Shown piece after piece: positions 15,218 through 23,705 of a stretch of DNA of 64,000 nucleotides. Source of the stretch: 2-02-FULL-66-22 sp964576535 (GTDB lineage Bacteria; Methylomirabilota; Methylomirabilia; Methylomirabilales; 2-02-FULL-66-22). Position 1 is the first letter of the stretch. The number at the start of each line of letters is the position of its first letter. The notes below the pieces were generated by a model that saw only the letters and a list, made by a program, of their open reading frames with translations, did not search any database and was not told the origin of the DNA. The position numbers and the translations under genes were made by a program. The stretch covers positions 28,522 to 92,521 of the forward strand of contig CAZNWB010000003.1 in assembly GCA_964576535.1 (NCBI GenBank), read 5' to 3'.

Positions 15218-15478
15218 ATGCTCATCGAAAACACGATGACCGCAACCGGGGCCGGCCTGGGCCAGACACCTGCCCTGACCCGCACCCGGCAAGCCGCGTT
15301 TCGCCAAGGCTGGGTCCTCGGGAAGCTGATGCTGACCGGCCTGCTCTTGGTGTATCTGGTCGCCTGGATCCAGGACCTTCAGCGGGTCCGGCACCTCGAG
15401 GCGGAGCCGACACCCCCTTCCAAGGTCATCACCAAATATGAGGCGTGGAACCGGATTTACCCCCGTCCGAACCACTGA
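15218..15478 (+). CDS. Small single-pass membrane protein, hypothetical
   Basis: About 86 residues from the ATG at 15218 (GGGTGGGAG lies 11 bases before it; a TTG at 15212 and ATG at 15236 are in frame). The middle has one clear membrane segment, LMLTGLLLVYLVAWI, followed by a charged region and the ending KYEAWNRIYPRPNH. No family recognised. It runs against its neighbours. Coding status rests on the membrane segment and the frame length. Confidence 0.45.
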   Translation: MLIENTMTATGAGLGQTPALTRTRQAAFRQGWVLGKLMLTGLLLVYLVAWIQDLQRVRHLEAEPTPPSKVITKYEAWNRIYPRPNH

Positions 15479-15581
15479 GCCAGCCGCCTACCCGCCGCCC
15501 TGCCCCTGAACACCAGGAGGGTGGGGGGGCGGGTTCAACCAGACTCCCGATCCCCCGCCCACCCGTCGGCCGCCATTCCGG

Positions 15582-16583
15582 TTAGAGATTGTCCTGATCC
15601 ACGGTGATCTTTGCCGTCTGGCGCACCTGGTGGAGCCAGTCGGAGAAGACCGTCGCCCGCTTCTGGAGGAGCAGTCGGGCGCGGAAGGTCTCTTTCTGCT
15701 TCTCGAACTCCGTCTCCGCCGGGTCCTGCTGCCTCAACAGGTGGATCAGGTAGGAGGCCCTCTGGCCGGTGACGAGGGGGCTGGTCTCCCCCGGCCTCAA
15801 CAGGCCGACGGCCTGCCGGAAGGCCTCGGGATCCGGAACCTCCTTGGGGGGGGCATCCAGCGGAAACGGACCGAACGGCTTCGCCGGAGCGCCAGCTCCC
15901 CGCCCGGCCTCGGCGAACGACTTGCCCTGTCCCATGGCCAGCGTGACCTTGTCGGCAAGCTTCCTGCCCTCCTCGCCAGAAGGGAGGTTGACCACCTCGA
16001 CCGTTACCTGCCGGTGGATCTGCCGGAAGGCCTCGCGGGCCTCGGCCTCCGACACCTTAACCGCCCCCCGGATCAGTGCCTCCATCTTCCATTCCGTCAT
16101 GGCCCGGCGGATTTCCGCCTCGAACCGCTCCGGTGTCAAGCGGTTGGCCTTGAGGATGTCCAGATACCGCTGCCGGCTGAAGCTTTCCTTGCCGCCAAAG
16201 GCGGGCATGCGGCGGACCTCCTCCGCCAGCTCCTCCGTGCTGACCGCGAAGCCGATCCGCTCTGCGTACTGCAGGACCAGGAGCCGCCGGATCAGCTGCT
16301 CCACCACCTGCTGCTTGAGGTTGAGGGACTCCAACAGCTTCTCGTCCAGCTTGTCCCCGAAGATCTGCCGGTACGCCTGAATCTGCTGTCGGAGGGCCAG
16401 CTGGTAGTCCTCCACCGTGATGTCGGTTCCCGCCACCGTGGCCACCACGCCCCGTCGGGTCAAGTCGCCCGGGGTGGATTTCACCCCCCACACGACGAAG
16501 ATCGTCCCGATGAAGGTGAACGCCACGACCAGCATGACCCCTTTGATGAAGTACGCGCTGCCTTCCCGCATTTTTTTGAGCAT
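15582..16583 (-). CDS. PpiD/SurA-like periplasmic peptidyl-prolyl isomerase
   Basis: The ATG at 16583 fits the family start (MLKKMREGSAYFIKG, then the anchor VMLVVAFTFIGTIFVVWG); the protein is 333 residues. Residues 10-32 anchor it in the inner membrane with the body in the periplasm. Residues about 50-170 form the SurA/PpiD N-terminal chaperone domain (VAGTDITVEDYQLALRQQIQ, KQQVVEQLIRRLLVLQYAE). Residues about 185-300 match a parvulin rotamase (VTVEVVNLP, KSFAEAGRG, FRQAVGLLRPGETSPLV). It is about half the length of E. coli PpiD, with one rotamase domain. It diverges from mreB, sharing a short promoter region. Confidence 0.8.
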   Translation of the reverse strand: MLKKMREGSAYFIKGVMLVVAFTFIGTIFVVWGVKSTPGDLTRRGVVATVAGTDITVEDYQLALRQQIQAYRQIFGDKLDEKLLESLNLKQQVVEQLIRRLLVLQYAERIGFAVSTEELAEEVRRMPAFGGKESFSRQRYLDILKANRLTPERFEAEIRRAMTEWKMEALIRGAVKVSEAEAREAFRQIHRQVTVEVVNLPSGEEGRKLADKVTLAMGQGKSFAEAGRGAGAPAKPFGPFPLDAPPKEVPDPEAFRQAVGLLRPGETSPLVTGQRASYLIHLLRQQDPAETEFEKQKETFRARLLLQKRATVFSDWLHQVRQTAKITVDQDNL

Positions 16584-16684
16584 GCCGAGGTTCCTCGTCG
16601 TCTGAGCCGAAGTCCATCGGTCACGATACTGCATCGGACAAACGGTTGGCAAGGCATTTCCGGTGCCGGGAATCGCGAAACTCC

Positions 16685-16713
16685 TTGTCTTTTCTAGAGC
16701 GGTATGTTAAAGA
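16685..16713 (+). promoter_or_regulatory. Candidate promoter of the mre/rod cluster
   Basis: TTGTCT at 16685-16690 and TAAAGA at 16708-16713 lie 17 bases apart, about 60 bases before the mreB Shine-Dalgarno. Moderate match only. Confidence 0.35.
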
Positions 16714-16780
16714 CACAAATTGTCGGCATTTGGTCGTGTGGCCTGCGACTGCCTCGCGCGAGGGCCAGAAAGGAGAGACG

Positions 16781-17809
16781 ATGCTCTTCGATTGGCTGTT
16801 CGGGATGTTCTCCAATGATCTGGCCATTGACCTGGGTACGGCCAACACGCTGATCTACGTCAAGGGCAAGGGGATCATCCTCAGCGAGCCGTCGGTCGTC
16901 GCCATCAAGCGAGGCACCAACCAGGTCCTCAAGGTCGGGAGGGAGGCCAAGGAGATGCTGGGTCGCACGCCCGGCAGCATCGTGGCCATCCGCCCGCTGA
17001 AGGACGGGGTCATCGCCGACTTCGACGTGACGGAGCAGATGATACGCGCCTTCATCGTGAAGATCCACAACCGCAAGGCGATGGTGCGCCCGCGGATCAT
17101 CATCGGCGTTCCCTCCGGGATCACCCAGGTCGAGAAGCGCGCCATCCGGGATTCGGCCGAGCAGGCCGGCGCCCGCGAGGTCTACCTGATCGAAGAACCC
17201 ATGGCCGCCGCCATCGGCGCGGGCCTGCCCGTGCAGGAGCCCATCGGCAGCATGATCGTGGACATCGGCGGGGGCACCACCGAGGTGGCGGTGATCTCCC
17301 TCTCCGGCATCGTCTACAGCCAGTCGGTCCGGATCGCCGGGGACGAGATGGACGAGGCCATCACCCAGTACCTGAAGCGGAAGTACAACCTCCTGGTGGG
17401 CGAGCGCACGTCGGAGAATATCAAGATCCAGATCGGCTCCGCCTACCCCTTCGACGAGCCCCGCAAGATGGACATCAAGGGCCGCGACCTGGTGGACGGC
17501 ATCCCCAAGACCCTCACCATCAGCGACAGCGACATCCGCGAGGCGCTGCACGACCCCATCTACGCCATCGTGGACGCGGTGAAGACGGCCCTGGAGCGGA
17601 CCCCGCCGGAGCTCGCCGCCGACATCGCCGAGAAGGGGATCGTCCTGGCAGGCGGTGGCTCCCTGCTGCACGGCCTGGACACCCTGATCGCCCTGGAGAC
17701 GCACCTCAAGGTGCGGGTGGCCGACGACCCGCTGTCGTGCGTCGTCCTGGGCACCGGCAAGGTCCTGGACGAATTGGACCTGCTGAAGACCGTCTGCCTG
17801 GAATCGTAA
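16781..17809 (+). CDS. mreB: Rod-shape-determining actin MreB
   Basis: 342 residues from the ATG at 16781, with AAAGGAG 6 bases upstream. The N-terminus carries the membrane-binding amphipathic stretch MLFDWLFGMFSND, followed by the actin phosphate-1 loop IDLGTANTLIYV, the phosphate-2 loop MIVDIGGGTTEVAVI and the adenosine motif VLAGGGSLLHGL. It polymerises on the inner membrane and directs lateral wall synthesis. It begins the five-gene set mreB-mreC-mreD-mrdA-rodA, all on the plus strand, a classic arrangement for the elongasome. Confidence 0.98.
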   Translation: MLFDWLFGMFSNDLAIDLGTANTLIYVKGKGIILSEPSVVAIKRGTNQVLKVGREAKEMLGRTPGSIVAIRPLKDGVIADFDVTEQMIRAFIVKIHNRKAMVRPRIIIGVPSGITQVEKRAIRDSAEQAGAREVYLIEEPMAAAIGAGLPVQEPIGSMIVDIGGGTTEVAVISLSGIVYSQSVRIAGDEMDEAITQYLKRKYNLLVGERTSENIKIQIGSAYPFDEPRKMDIKGRDLVDGIPKTLTISDSDIREALHDPIYAIVDAVKTALERTPPELAADIAEKGIVLAGGGSLLHGLDTLIALETHLKVRVADDPLSCVVLGTGKVLDELDLLKTVCLES

Positions 17810-17864
17810 CCAGTCCCCGACCCCTTCCTCGGGCTGCGTCGGCCTGGACACCGGAGGCGTGCTC

Positions 17865-18770
17865 GTGAGCGGTCTCCTGCGGCTCCTGGCCCGCCATAGG
17901 CGGGCGGTGATCCTCACCGTCGCCCTCGTCCTGTCCTTTCTCCTCATGACGCTGCAGGTCCGCCACGAGGCCGCGGTGGTGACCTTCACGCGACAGGTCG
18001 TCCTCTTCAGCGTCTCCCCCTTCATCAAGGTCACGGCTGCCCTCTTCCGGGGCACCCGGAACCTCTGGCGCGACTACGTGGACCTGCGCCACCTCCGCGA
18101 GGAGAACAAGCACCTGCAGGGTGAGGTGGCCGTGCTCCAGCGGCGCGTCGATCAGCTGAAGGAGCAGTCCCTGGAGACCCAGCGACTGCAGCGCCTGCTG
18201 GCCATGCGCGAGAGCCCCCGGGCGGGATTCCTCACCGCCCGGGTCGTGGGCAAGGACGCCACCAACTGGTTCAAGACCATCCTCCTGGACCGCGGGAGTC
18301 AGGAGGGCGTCCGGCGCAACCAGCCGGTCCTGGCCCCGGATGGCCTCGTGGGTCGCGTGGTGGAGGTCACGCCCACGTCCGCCAAGGTCCAGCTGCTCAC
18401 CGATCCGGTGAGCGCCGTCGGCGGCCTGGTCCAGCGGACGCGCGTCACCGGCATCGTCTCGGGGAATCTGGGCGCGGGCGCCCGCGTGCGGTACCTGCCG
18501 CTCCTGGCCGACGTGGTGGTGGGGGACGAGGTGGTGACCTCGGGCATGGGTGGCGTCTTCCCCAAGGGGATCCCCGTCGGCCGGATCACGGCGGTGGAGC
18601 GGCGGAGCGGGGCCCTGTTCCAGGAGGCGAGTCTACAGCCACTCGCGGACCTGGGCCGGCTGGAGGAGGTCATGATCCTGACAGCGCTGGACGGCGGAAC
18701 CAGCTTCGGAGCTGGTGCCACCCGTGAGGGTGGCACCGGTTTCGAGGCCGCCGGCGCGAGGCGGCCATGA
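17865..18770 (+). CDS. mreC: Rod-shape-determining protein MreC
   Basis: About 301 residues from a GTG at 17865, 8 bases after GGAGG (a GTG at 17859 is in frame). Residues 13-32 form the single membrane anchor (AVILTVALVLSFLLM). A coiled-coil follows (LREENKHLQGEVAVLQRRVDQLKEQ), then the two beta-barrels with FKTILLDRGSQEGVRRNQPVLAP and GDEVVTSGMGGVFPKGIPVG, the standard MreC landmarks. It bridges MreB/MreD to PBP2. The C-terminal tail is rich in glycine and threonine. Its TGA overlaps the mreD ATG. Confidence 0.95.
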   Translation: MSGLLRLLARHRRAVILTVALVLSFLLMTLQVRHEAAVVTFTRQVVLFSVSPFIKVTAALFRGTRNLWRDYVDLRHLREENKHLQGEVAVLQRRVDQLKEQSLETQRLQRLLAMRESPRAGFLTARVVGKDATNWFKTILLDRGSQEGVRRNQPVLAPDGLVGRVVEVTPTSAKVQLLTDPVSAVGGLVQRTRVTGIVSGNLGAGARVRYLPLLADVVVGDEVVTSGMGGVFPKGIPVGRITAVERRSGALFQEASLQPLADLGRLEEVMILTALDGGTSFGAGATREGGTGFEAAGARRP

Positions 18771-19249
18771 ACTGGTTCCTCCTGGGCCTCCTGTTCTGCG
18801 TCCTGGCCCAGGCGGTGCTGCTCGCGCCGTTCAGCTTGGGCGGCATCCGGCCCGACCTCTACCTGCTCCTGGTGTTCTTCGTCAGCCAGCGCGTCAGCCC
18901 GGAGGCGACGACCGTCCTGGCATTCATGATCGGGCTCTGGCAGGACGGCCTGTCCGGAGGCCCCCTGGGACTCCGCGCCTTTACGTACAGCCTCATGGGA
19001 TTTCTGGCCGCCAGGCTGTCTCACCACATATACACGGACAGACCCCGCGCGGTTTTCTGGCTGCTCCTCGGGGGCAGCGCCGGTGCCGGGTGCATCACCC
19101 TGGCCCTGCTGATCTTCTTCCTGGGACCCCCGCCCCTGGTGCCGGCCCTCGTCTTCGTGATCGTGCCCGAAGCGCTCTACACGGCGGCCGTTGGCCTGCT
19201 GATCTTCTGGCTGCCGCAGGTCCGGGCCGCCCTCGCCCGATCCGCCTAG
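18767..19249 (+). CDS. mreD: Rod-shape-determining protein MreD
   Basis: A 160-residue membrane protein with five or six hydrophobic helices (FLLGLLFCVLAQAVLLAPF, LYLLLVFFVSQRVS, TVLAFMIGLWQD, LLIFFLGPPPLVPALVF). The motif GLWQDGLSGGPLGLRAFTYS is the characteristic MreD loop. Its ATG overlaps the mreC stop (ATGA), so translation is probably coupled. It acts with MreC in the elongasome. Confidence 0.92.
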   Translation: MNWFLLGLLFCVLAQAVLLAPFSLGGIRPDLYLLLVFFVSQRVSPEATTVLAFMIGLWQDGLSGGPLGLRAFTYSLMGFLAARLSHHIYTDRPRAVFWLLLGGSAGAGCITLALLIFFLGPPPLVPALVFVIVPEALYTAAVGLLIFWLPQVRAALARSA

Positions 19250-19256
19250 GCCCCAG

Positions 19257-21104
19257 ATGAGCGTTGATCCTGTGCTCCCCACGCCGTCCCAGACCCTGAC
19301 CCCCCGCATCCAGACGGCAGTCCTCTGCGTCGGGATCGCCTTCCTGTGTCTCCTGCTCCGGCTGTGGTACCTCCAGATCCTCGAGGGGGATCGATTCTTC
19401 GCCCTGTCCACCAGCAACCGGTTACGTGTGCGACCGGTCGAGGCGCCGCGGGGCTTCATCCTGGATCGCCACGGGGAGATCCTGGTGGAGAACCGGCCCA
19501 CCTTCGACCTGTTCGCCACGCCCGAGGACGTCGTCAATCCGGACGAGGTGGCGGCCACCCTGGCCGGGATCCTCGGGGCGCCGGTGGCGGAGATCCAGGC
19601 TCGCCTGGCCGATGGGCGCGAGCGGCCTTACCAGCCGCTGCTCATCCGCAAGGACCTGGACGAGCAGATGATGGTGGCCGTCGAAGAGCGGCGGCTCGAC
19701 CTGCCCGGCATCAGCCTGCGCATCCGCCCCACCCGCGCGTACCCCAGCGGAGGGATAGCGGCCAACCTCCTGGGGTACGTGAGCGAGGTGAACCAGGCGC
19801 AACTGCAGCGGGAGGAGTTCCAAGACTTCCGCCCCGGAGAGAACCTGGGCCAGGCGGGGGTGGAGCGCCGGTTCGACGCCTTCATTCGGGGCATTGACGG
19901 CGGCGAGCAGATCGAGGTGGACGCCCGGGGTCGCGCCTTACGGCTGGTCAGCCGGCTCGAGCCGCAGTCCGGGTCCAACATTTATCTCACCATCGACAAG
20001 CGGATCCAGGAGGCGGCCGAAGCGGCCTTCGTCGGGAAGAAGGGAACCGTGGTCGCCATGAACCCCACCACGGGCGAGATCCTGGCCATGGTGAGCCGCC
20101 CGTCCTACGACCCGAACATGTTCGCCCAGCGTCTGACCGCCGAGGAATGGCAGCGCATCGCGGACGACGCCACGCATCCCCTCCAGAACCGGGCGTTCCA
20201 GGCCCAATACCCCCCCGGATCCGTGTTCAAGCTCATCGTGGCCATCGCCGGCCTGGAGAGCGGGGCCTTGACGCCCGAGACGAAGTTCGGTTGCCCGGGC
20301 TACTTCTACCTGGGGAACGTCAAGTTCGACGACTGGAAGAAAGGCGGCCACGGGACGCTGAATCTCCGATCCGCCATCGTGAACTCCTGCAACGTGTACT
20401 TCTACCAGGCGGGCTTGAAGGTCGGCATCGAGGAGATGACGCGCGTCGCCCGCGCCTTCGGCCTGGGGGATCCGCCCGGCCTCGGCCTGGGGGATGAGGC
20501 CACCGGGTCCCTGCCCAACCCCCAGCCCCGGCGTCGTGGCCAACCCGGATGGTCCGCGGGAAACACCGTCGTCGCCAGCATCGGCCAGGGGCTGGTGGTC
20601 GCCTCCCCCATGCAGCTGCTCAACATGGTCTCGGCCATCGCCAACGGGGGGACGATCTATCGCCCCTTCGTGGTGAAGAAGATCGCGGCCCTCTCCGGCG
20701 AGGTCCTGGACGAGTACGAGCCGGAATCGTTGCGTCGTCTTTCCATCAAACCCGAAACCCTGGCCTTCATCCGCCAGGCCATGCTGGGCGTGGTGAACGA
20801 GGGCACGGGTGCCCGGGCGAAGGTGCCCGGGATTTCCATTGGGGGCAAGACCGGCACGGCCCAGGTCGTGCGGAAGGGGGAGGGCAAGGGGGTCGCCGAG
20901 CTCAAGGACCATGGCTGGTTCGTGTCCTTCGCCCCCGTGGATAATCCCCAGATCGCCGTGGTGATCCTCGTGGAGAACGGGGGATTCGGCGGACTGGTGG
21001 CCGCTCCCGTGGCGAAGGCGGTGTACGAGGCCGCCTTCGGGGCGCGTTCGCCCTTTGCCCGTCTGGAGCCGGCCGACACCAAGGAGCCGGACATCGGCGA
21101 CTGA
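19257..21104 (+). CDS. mrdA: Penicillin-binding protein 2 (peptidoglycan D,D-transpeptidase)
   Basis: 615 residues, 7 bases after mreD. Residues 20-38 are the membrane anchor; the non-catalytic pedestal follows (VEAPRGFILDRHGEILVENR, LGQAGVERRFDAFIRG). The transpeptidase domain has SxxK in YPPGSVFKLIVA, SxN in VNSCNVYF and KTGT in GGKTGTAQV, so all three active-site motifs are intact. It cross-links lateral wall peptidoglycan with RodA. No cysteine or frame oddity seen. The usual family length is 600-640. Confidence 0.97.
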   Translation: MSVDPVLPTPSQTLTPRIQTAVLCVGIAFLCLLLRLWYLQILEGDRFFALSTSNRLRVRPVEAPRGFILDRHGEILVENRPTFDLFATPEDVVNPDEVAATLAGILGAPVAEIQARLADGRERPYQPLLIRKDLDEQMMVAVEERRLDLPGISLRIRPTRAYPSGGIAANLLGYVSEVNQAQLQREEFQDFRPGENLGQAGVERRFDAFIRGIDGGEQIEVDARGRALRLVSRLEPQSGSNIYLTIDKRIQEAAEAAFVGKKGTVVAMNPTTGEILAMVSRPSYDPNMFAQRLTAEEWQRIADDATHPLQNRAFQAQYPPGSVFKLIVAIAGLESGALTPETKFGCPGYFYLGNVKFDDWKKGGHGTLNLRSAIVNSCNVYFYQAGLKVGIEEMTRVARAFGLGDPPGLGLGDEATGSLPNPQPRRRGQPGWSAGNTVVASIGQGLVVASPMQLLNMVSAIANGGTIYRPFVVKKIAALSGEVLDEYEPESLRRLSIKPETLAFIRQAMLGVVNEGTGARAKVPGISIGGKTGTAQVVRKGEGKGVAELKDHGWFVSFAPVDNPQIAVVILVENGGFGGLVAAPVAKAVYEAAFGARSPFARLEPADTKEPDIGD

Positions 21105-21181
21105 AGGAGCAGTTGGCAGCGGGCAGCTGGCAGCGGGCAGCCTCTCACCGAACCGCTGATAGCTGATGGCTGAAAGCTGGG
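21105..21181. repeat. Short-unit repeat between mrdA and rodA
   Basis: The 77-base gap inside the rod operon is almost all repeat: GGCAGC words (TTGGCAGCGGGCAGCTGGC) followed by GCTGA words (CGCTGATAGCTGATGGCTG) that reach the base before the rodA ATG. They occupy the place of a normal ribosome-binding site. Confidence 0.7.
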
Positions 21182-22279
21182 ATGTTCGATCGGCGATTAG
21201 TTACCCATTTTGACTGGAGCTTCGTCGCAGCGATCCTGGGGATGGCGGCCCTCGGGATCCTGACCATCTACAGCGCCAACACGATGGCGACCTCCGCCTT
21301 TCGGAAGAGCCTGTACCTGCGTCAGATGCTCTGGGCGGGGGTGGGAATGGTCGGGCTGATCGGGGCCTGCCTGGTCAGCTACCGGACCCTGGGGCGATTC
21401 GCCTACGTGATCTTCGGAGTGAGCGCGGCCCTGCTCGTCCTGGTCCTGGTGATGGGCAAGACCGGGTTGGGCGCGCAACGCTGGATCCGCATCGGGGGCT
21501 TCGCCTTCCAGCCGTCCGAGTTCGCTAAACTGGGCCTGGTCCTGTTTCTCGCCCGGTACTTCGACGACCAACGGAACGCCATCCGTGACGTCCGGGGCCT
21601 GTTGTTGCCCGTCGGCCTCTCGGCCGTCTGCATGCTCATGGTCCTCAAGCAGCCCGACTTGGGGACGGCGCTGCTCCTCGGGTTCATCACCCTCAGCATG
21701 CTGCTCCTGCTCGGCCTGCACTGGCGTCGCCTCTTGCCCGTCATCATCGGGGGCGGCGCCCTGGCCCCGATCCTGTGGGTGGCGCTCAAGGACTACCAGC
21801 GCCGGCGCATCCTGACCTTCCTGAACCCGGACCTGGATCCCCTGGGCGCCGGCTACCATATTGCGCAATCGAAGATCGCCGTGGGGTCCGGCGGCGCCTT
21901 CGGCAAGGGATGGCTGGCCGCCAGCCAGAGCCAGCTGAACTTCCTGCCCTTGAATCACACCGACTTTATCTTCGCCGTCCTGGCCGAGCAGTGGGGGTTC
22001 CTGGGATGCCTGCTGGTCCTCCTGACCTACTTCTATCTCATCACCAAGGGCTTTCAGATCGCCCGGGACTGCACGGATCTGTTCGCGGCCCTTCTGGCGT
22101 CTGGGATCTCCACCATGCTGGCCATTCAGGTCCTCATCAACACCACCATGGTGCTGGGCCTGATGCCCGTGGTGGGCATCCCGCTCCCCCTGCTGAGCTA
22201 CGGCGGCTCCTCGCTATTGGTCACCATGCTGGGCATGGGCCTGCTCCTGAATATCCATATGCGGCGGTTCATGTACTGA
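21182..22279 (+). CDS. rodA: Rod-shape glycosyltransferase RodA
   Basis: A 365-residue SEDS-family protein with about ten membrane helices. Typical signatures are GAQRWIRIGGFAFQPSEFAK, the catalytic-loop region SKIAVGSGGAFGKGWL with LNFLPLNHTDFIFAVLAEQW (conserved aspartate), and the C-terminal GIPLPLLSYGGSSLL. It polymerises glycan strands together with PBP2 just upstream. The start ATG has no clear Shine-Dalgarno because a short-unit repeat fills the upstream gap. It ends the cluster. Confidence 0.96.
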   Translation: MFDRRLVTHFDWSFVAAILGMAALGILTIYSANTMATSAFRKSLYLRQMLWAGVGMVGLIGACLVSYRTLGRFAYVIFGVSAALLVLVLVMGKTGLGAQRWIRIGGFAFQPSEFAKLGLVLFLARYFDDQRNAIRDVRGLLLPVGLSAVCMLMVLKQPDLGTALLLGFITLSMLLLLGLHWRRLLPVIIGGGALAPILWVALKDYQRRRILTFLNPDLDPLGAGYHIAQSKIAVGSGGAFGKGWLAASQSQLNFLPLNHTDFIFAVLAEQWGFLGCLLVLLTYFYLITKGFQIARDCTDLFAALLASGISTMLAIQVLINTTMVLGLMPVVGIPLPLLSYGGSSLLVTMLGMGLLLNIHMRRFMY

Positions 22280-22280
22280 C

Positions 22281-22390
22281 AAGCTGTCAGCGCTCAGCGA
22301 TCAGCTTTCAGCATCAAGGCACACCCTATCCGTCGAAAGCCCGGTCCTTTTTTCTGCTGACCGCTGATGGCTGATTGCTGGCAGCCGCTG
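22281..22390. repeat. Short-unit inverted repeat after rodA (GCTGA/TCAGC words)
   Basis: CTGTCAGCGCTCAGCGATC and AGCTTTCAGC on the left are mirrored on the right by CTGCTGACCGCTGATGGCTG and ATTGCTGGCAGC. The words are those seen in front of rodA, here in both orientations, so a long imperfect hairpin is possible. Confidence 0.65.
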
Positions 22391-22402
22391 CCAAGGGAAC
22401 AA

Positions 22403-22439
22403 GACGCCCGGGCCACCCCAGCGGGGCAACCCGGGCGTC
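22403..22439. terminator. Bidirectional terminator between rodA and the minus-strand lipoprotein
   Basis: GACGCCCGGG and CCCGGGCGTC form a 10-base stem around a 17-base loop. T-containing runs follow on both strands (GTTCTTTG and TTGTTC). The two flanking genes converge here. Confidence 0.7.
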
Positions 22440-22457
22440 GTTCTTTGCAGTTGTTGG

Positions 22458-22814
22458 CTAGCGGACCACGTCCCCCTCGACCGTGACGGTCTGGGAGCAG
22501 ATGGTGAGGAGGCAGGTGAAGATGTTGGTGAGCACGTTCAGCGCACTCGTCTCGCTCTTGATCGAGAGGCTCTGGACGGCGCCACCCGCGGTCCGGGGCT
22601 CGATCAGGCTCTTCTCGATGTCGTTGTCCGAGATGGGAACCAGCCCCCAGAGAGCGTACCAGATCCACTTCTCCTCGGTGAAGTGCGTGCGCTGCCCCTT
22701 GACCTCCCCGGTGAACGAGACCGGCTTGGAGGAGGCCGAGCTACTGTAGTTCAGCGTGTAGCAGCTCGTGGTCAGCAGGGCGACACTCAGCACAAGTCCT
22801 AGCACCTTCCGCAT
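22458..22814 (-). CDS. Small lipoprotein, Bor-like
   Basis: 118 residues from the ATG at 22814, which has AAAGGAGG 5 bases upstream. The signal MRKVLGLVLSVALLTTSC ends in a lipobox cysteine. The mature part contains KWIWYALWGLVPISDND and a valine-rich end CSQTVTVEGDVV, a layout like Bor-type outer-membrane lipoproteins, though the similarity is judged by eye and may be superficial. It is transcribed towards the terminator it shares with rodA. Function unknown. Confidence 0.72.
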   Translation of the reverse strand: MRKVLGLVLSVALLTTSCYTLNYSSSASSKPVSFTGEVKGQRTHFTEEKWIWYALWGLVPISDNDIEKSLIEPRTAGGAVQSLSIKSETSALNVLTNIFTCLLTICSQTVTVEGDVVR

Positions 22815-22895
22815 CTCATCCTCCTTTCTGGCTGACGTCCTCCCCTGTCTCATCGGTCCGGTACTCCGATTTTTTCACCACCAAGATCCCCGCTG

Positions 22896-23672
22896 TCAGA
22901 GGCGACCGGAAAGCTCGGCGAAGGCATGGATCGTGAGGTCCGGTTGTATCTCGGAGGCGACGGTGCCCGGTGGCGCCAGCCAGATCGTCCGCAGGTCCAC
23001 GGCCTGAGCACCGCGGACATCCGAGATGAGGCTGTCCCCGACCATGGCTATCTCCTCCGGTGGCAGGCCCAGCCGGGTGAGCGCCACCCGGAAGATGTGG
23101 GGCATCGGCTTGCCCACGACCTCGGGCCGAATACCGGCGGCCGTGGCCACCGCCTCGACGATGGTGCCGCATCCGGGATAGAACTCGCCACCTTCCACGG
23201 GCAGCCGGGGATCCAGGTTCACCGCCACGAAGCCAGCCCCGCCGGCCACCGCCCGGGAGGCCGCCGTCAGTCTTGCATAGTCGAACTCAAAGTCGTGGCC
23301 CATCACAACCACTTGAGCATCACCATACGCCTCGTATGGTACCACCCGGTGCCCGGCCTTGGTGAGCTGGCCCCGAAGGGTCTCGGACCCAATCGCCAGG
23401 ACGCGGGACGGCCCGAACCTGTCTCGCACGAAGGCTCCGGTGATCTCCACCGCCGACAGGACCTCTTCTCGCGAGGCCGAGACCCCCAATCGGACCAATT
23501 TGGCCTGGAGTTGGCCCCCGTCCTCCCGCGAGTTGTTGGTCAGGTAGAGGATCCGGCGCCCCGTCGCTCGCAGCTCCTGGAGGACCGTCTGGACGCCGGG
23601 GACCAACCGGTTGCCCGTATAGACGCACCCGTCCAGGTCAAATATGAAGCCACGGACGGTGCCAAGATCCAT
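22896..23672 (-). CDS. HAD-IIA family phosphatase (NagD/PGP-like)
   Basis: 258 residues. The first HAD motif is FIFDLDGCVYTG (Asp12 nucleophile, Asp14), the second is ILYLTNNS, and the third/fourth are KPMPHIF and MVGDSLISDVRGAQAV. The segment between is the IIA cap (EVLSAVEITGAFVRDRFG). Such enzymes remove phosphate from small sugar phosphates, nucleotides or phosphoglycolate; the exact substrate cannot be read from sequence. It lies 33 bases downstream of the histidine phosphatase in the same direction, so the two may be co-expressed. Confidence 0.9.
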   Translation of the reverse strand: MDLGTVRGFIFDLDGCVYTGNRLVPGVQTVLQELRATGRRILYLTNNSREDGGQLQAKLVRLGVSASREEVLSAVEITGAFVRDRFGPSRVLAIGSETLRGQLTKAGHRVVPYEAYGDAQVVVMGHDFEFDYARLTAASRAVAGGAGFVAVNLDPRLPVEGGEFYPGCGTIVEAVATAAGIRPEVVGKPMPHIFRVALTRLGLPPEEIAMVGDSLISDVRGAQAVDLRTIWLAPPGTVASEIQPDLTIHAFAELSGRL

Positions 23673-23705
23673 GGGGGCCGGTCGCTCCGGTGCAACGTGC
23701 CCGGG

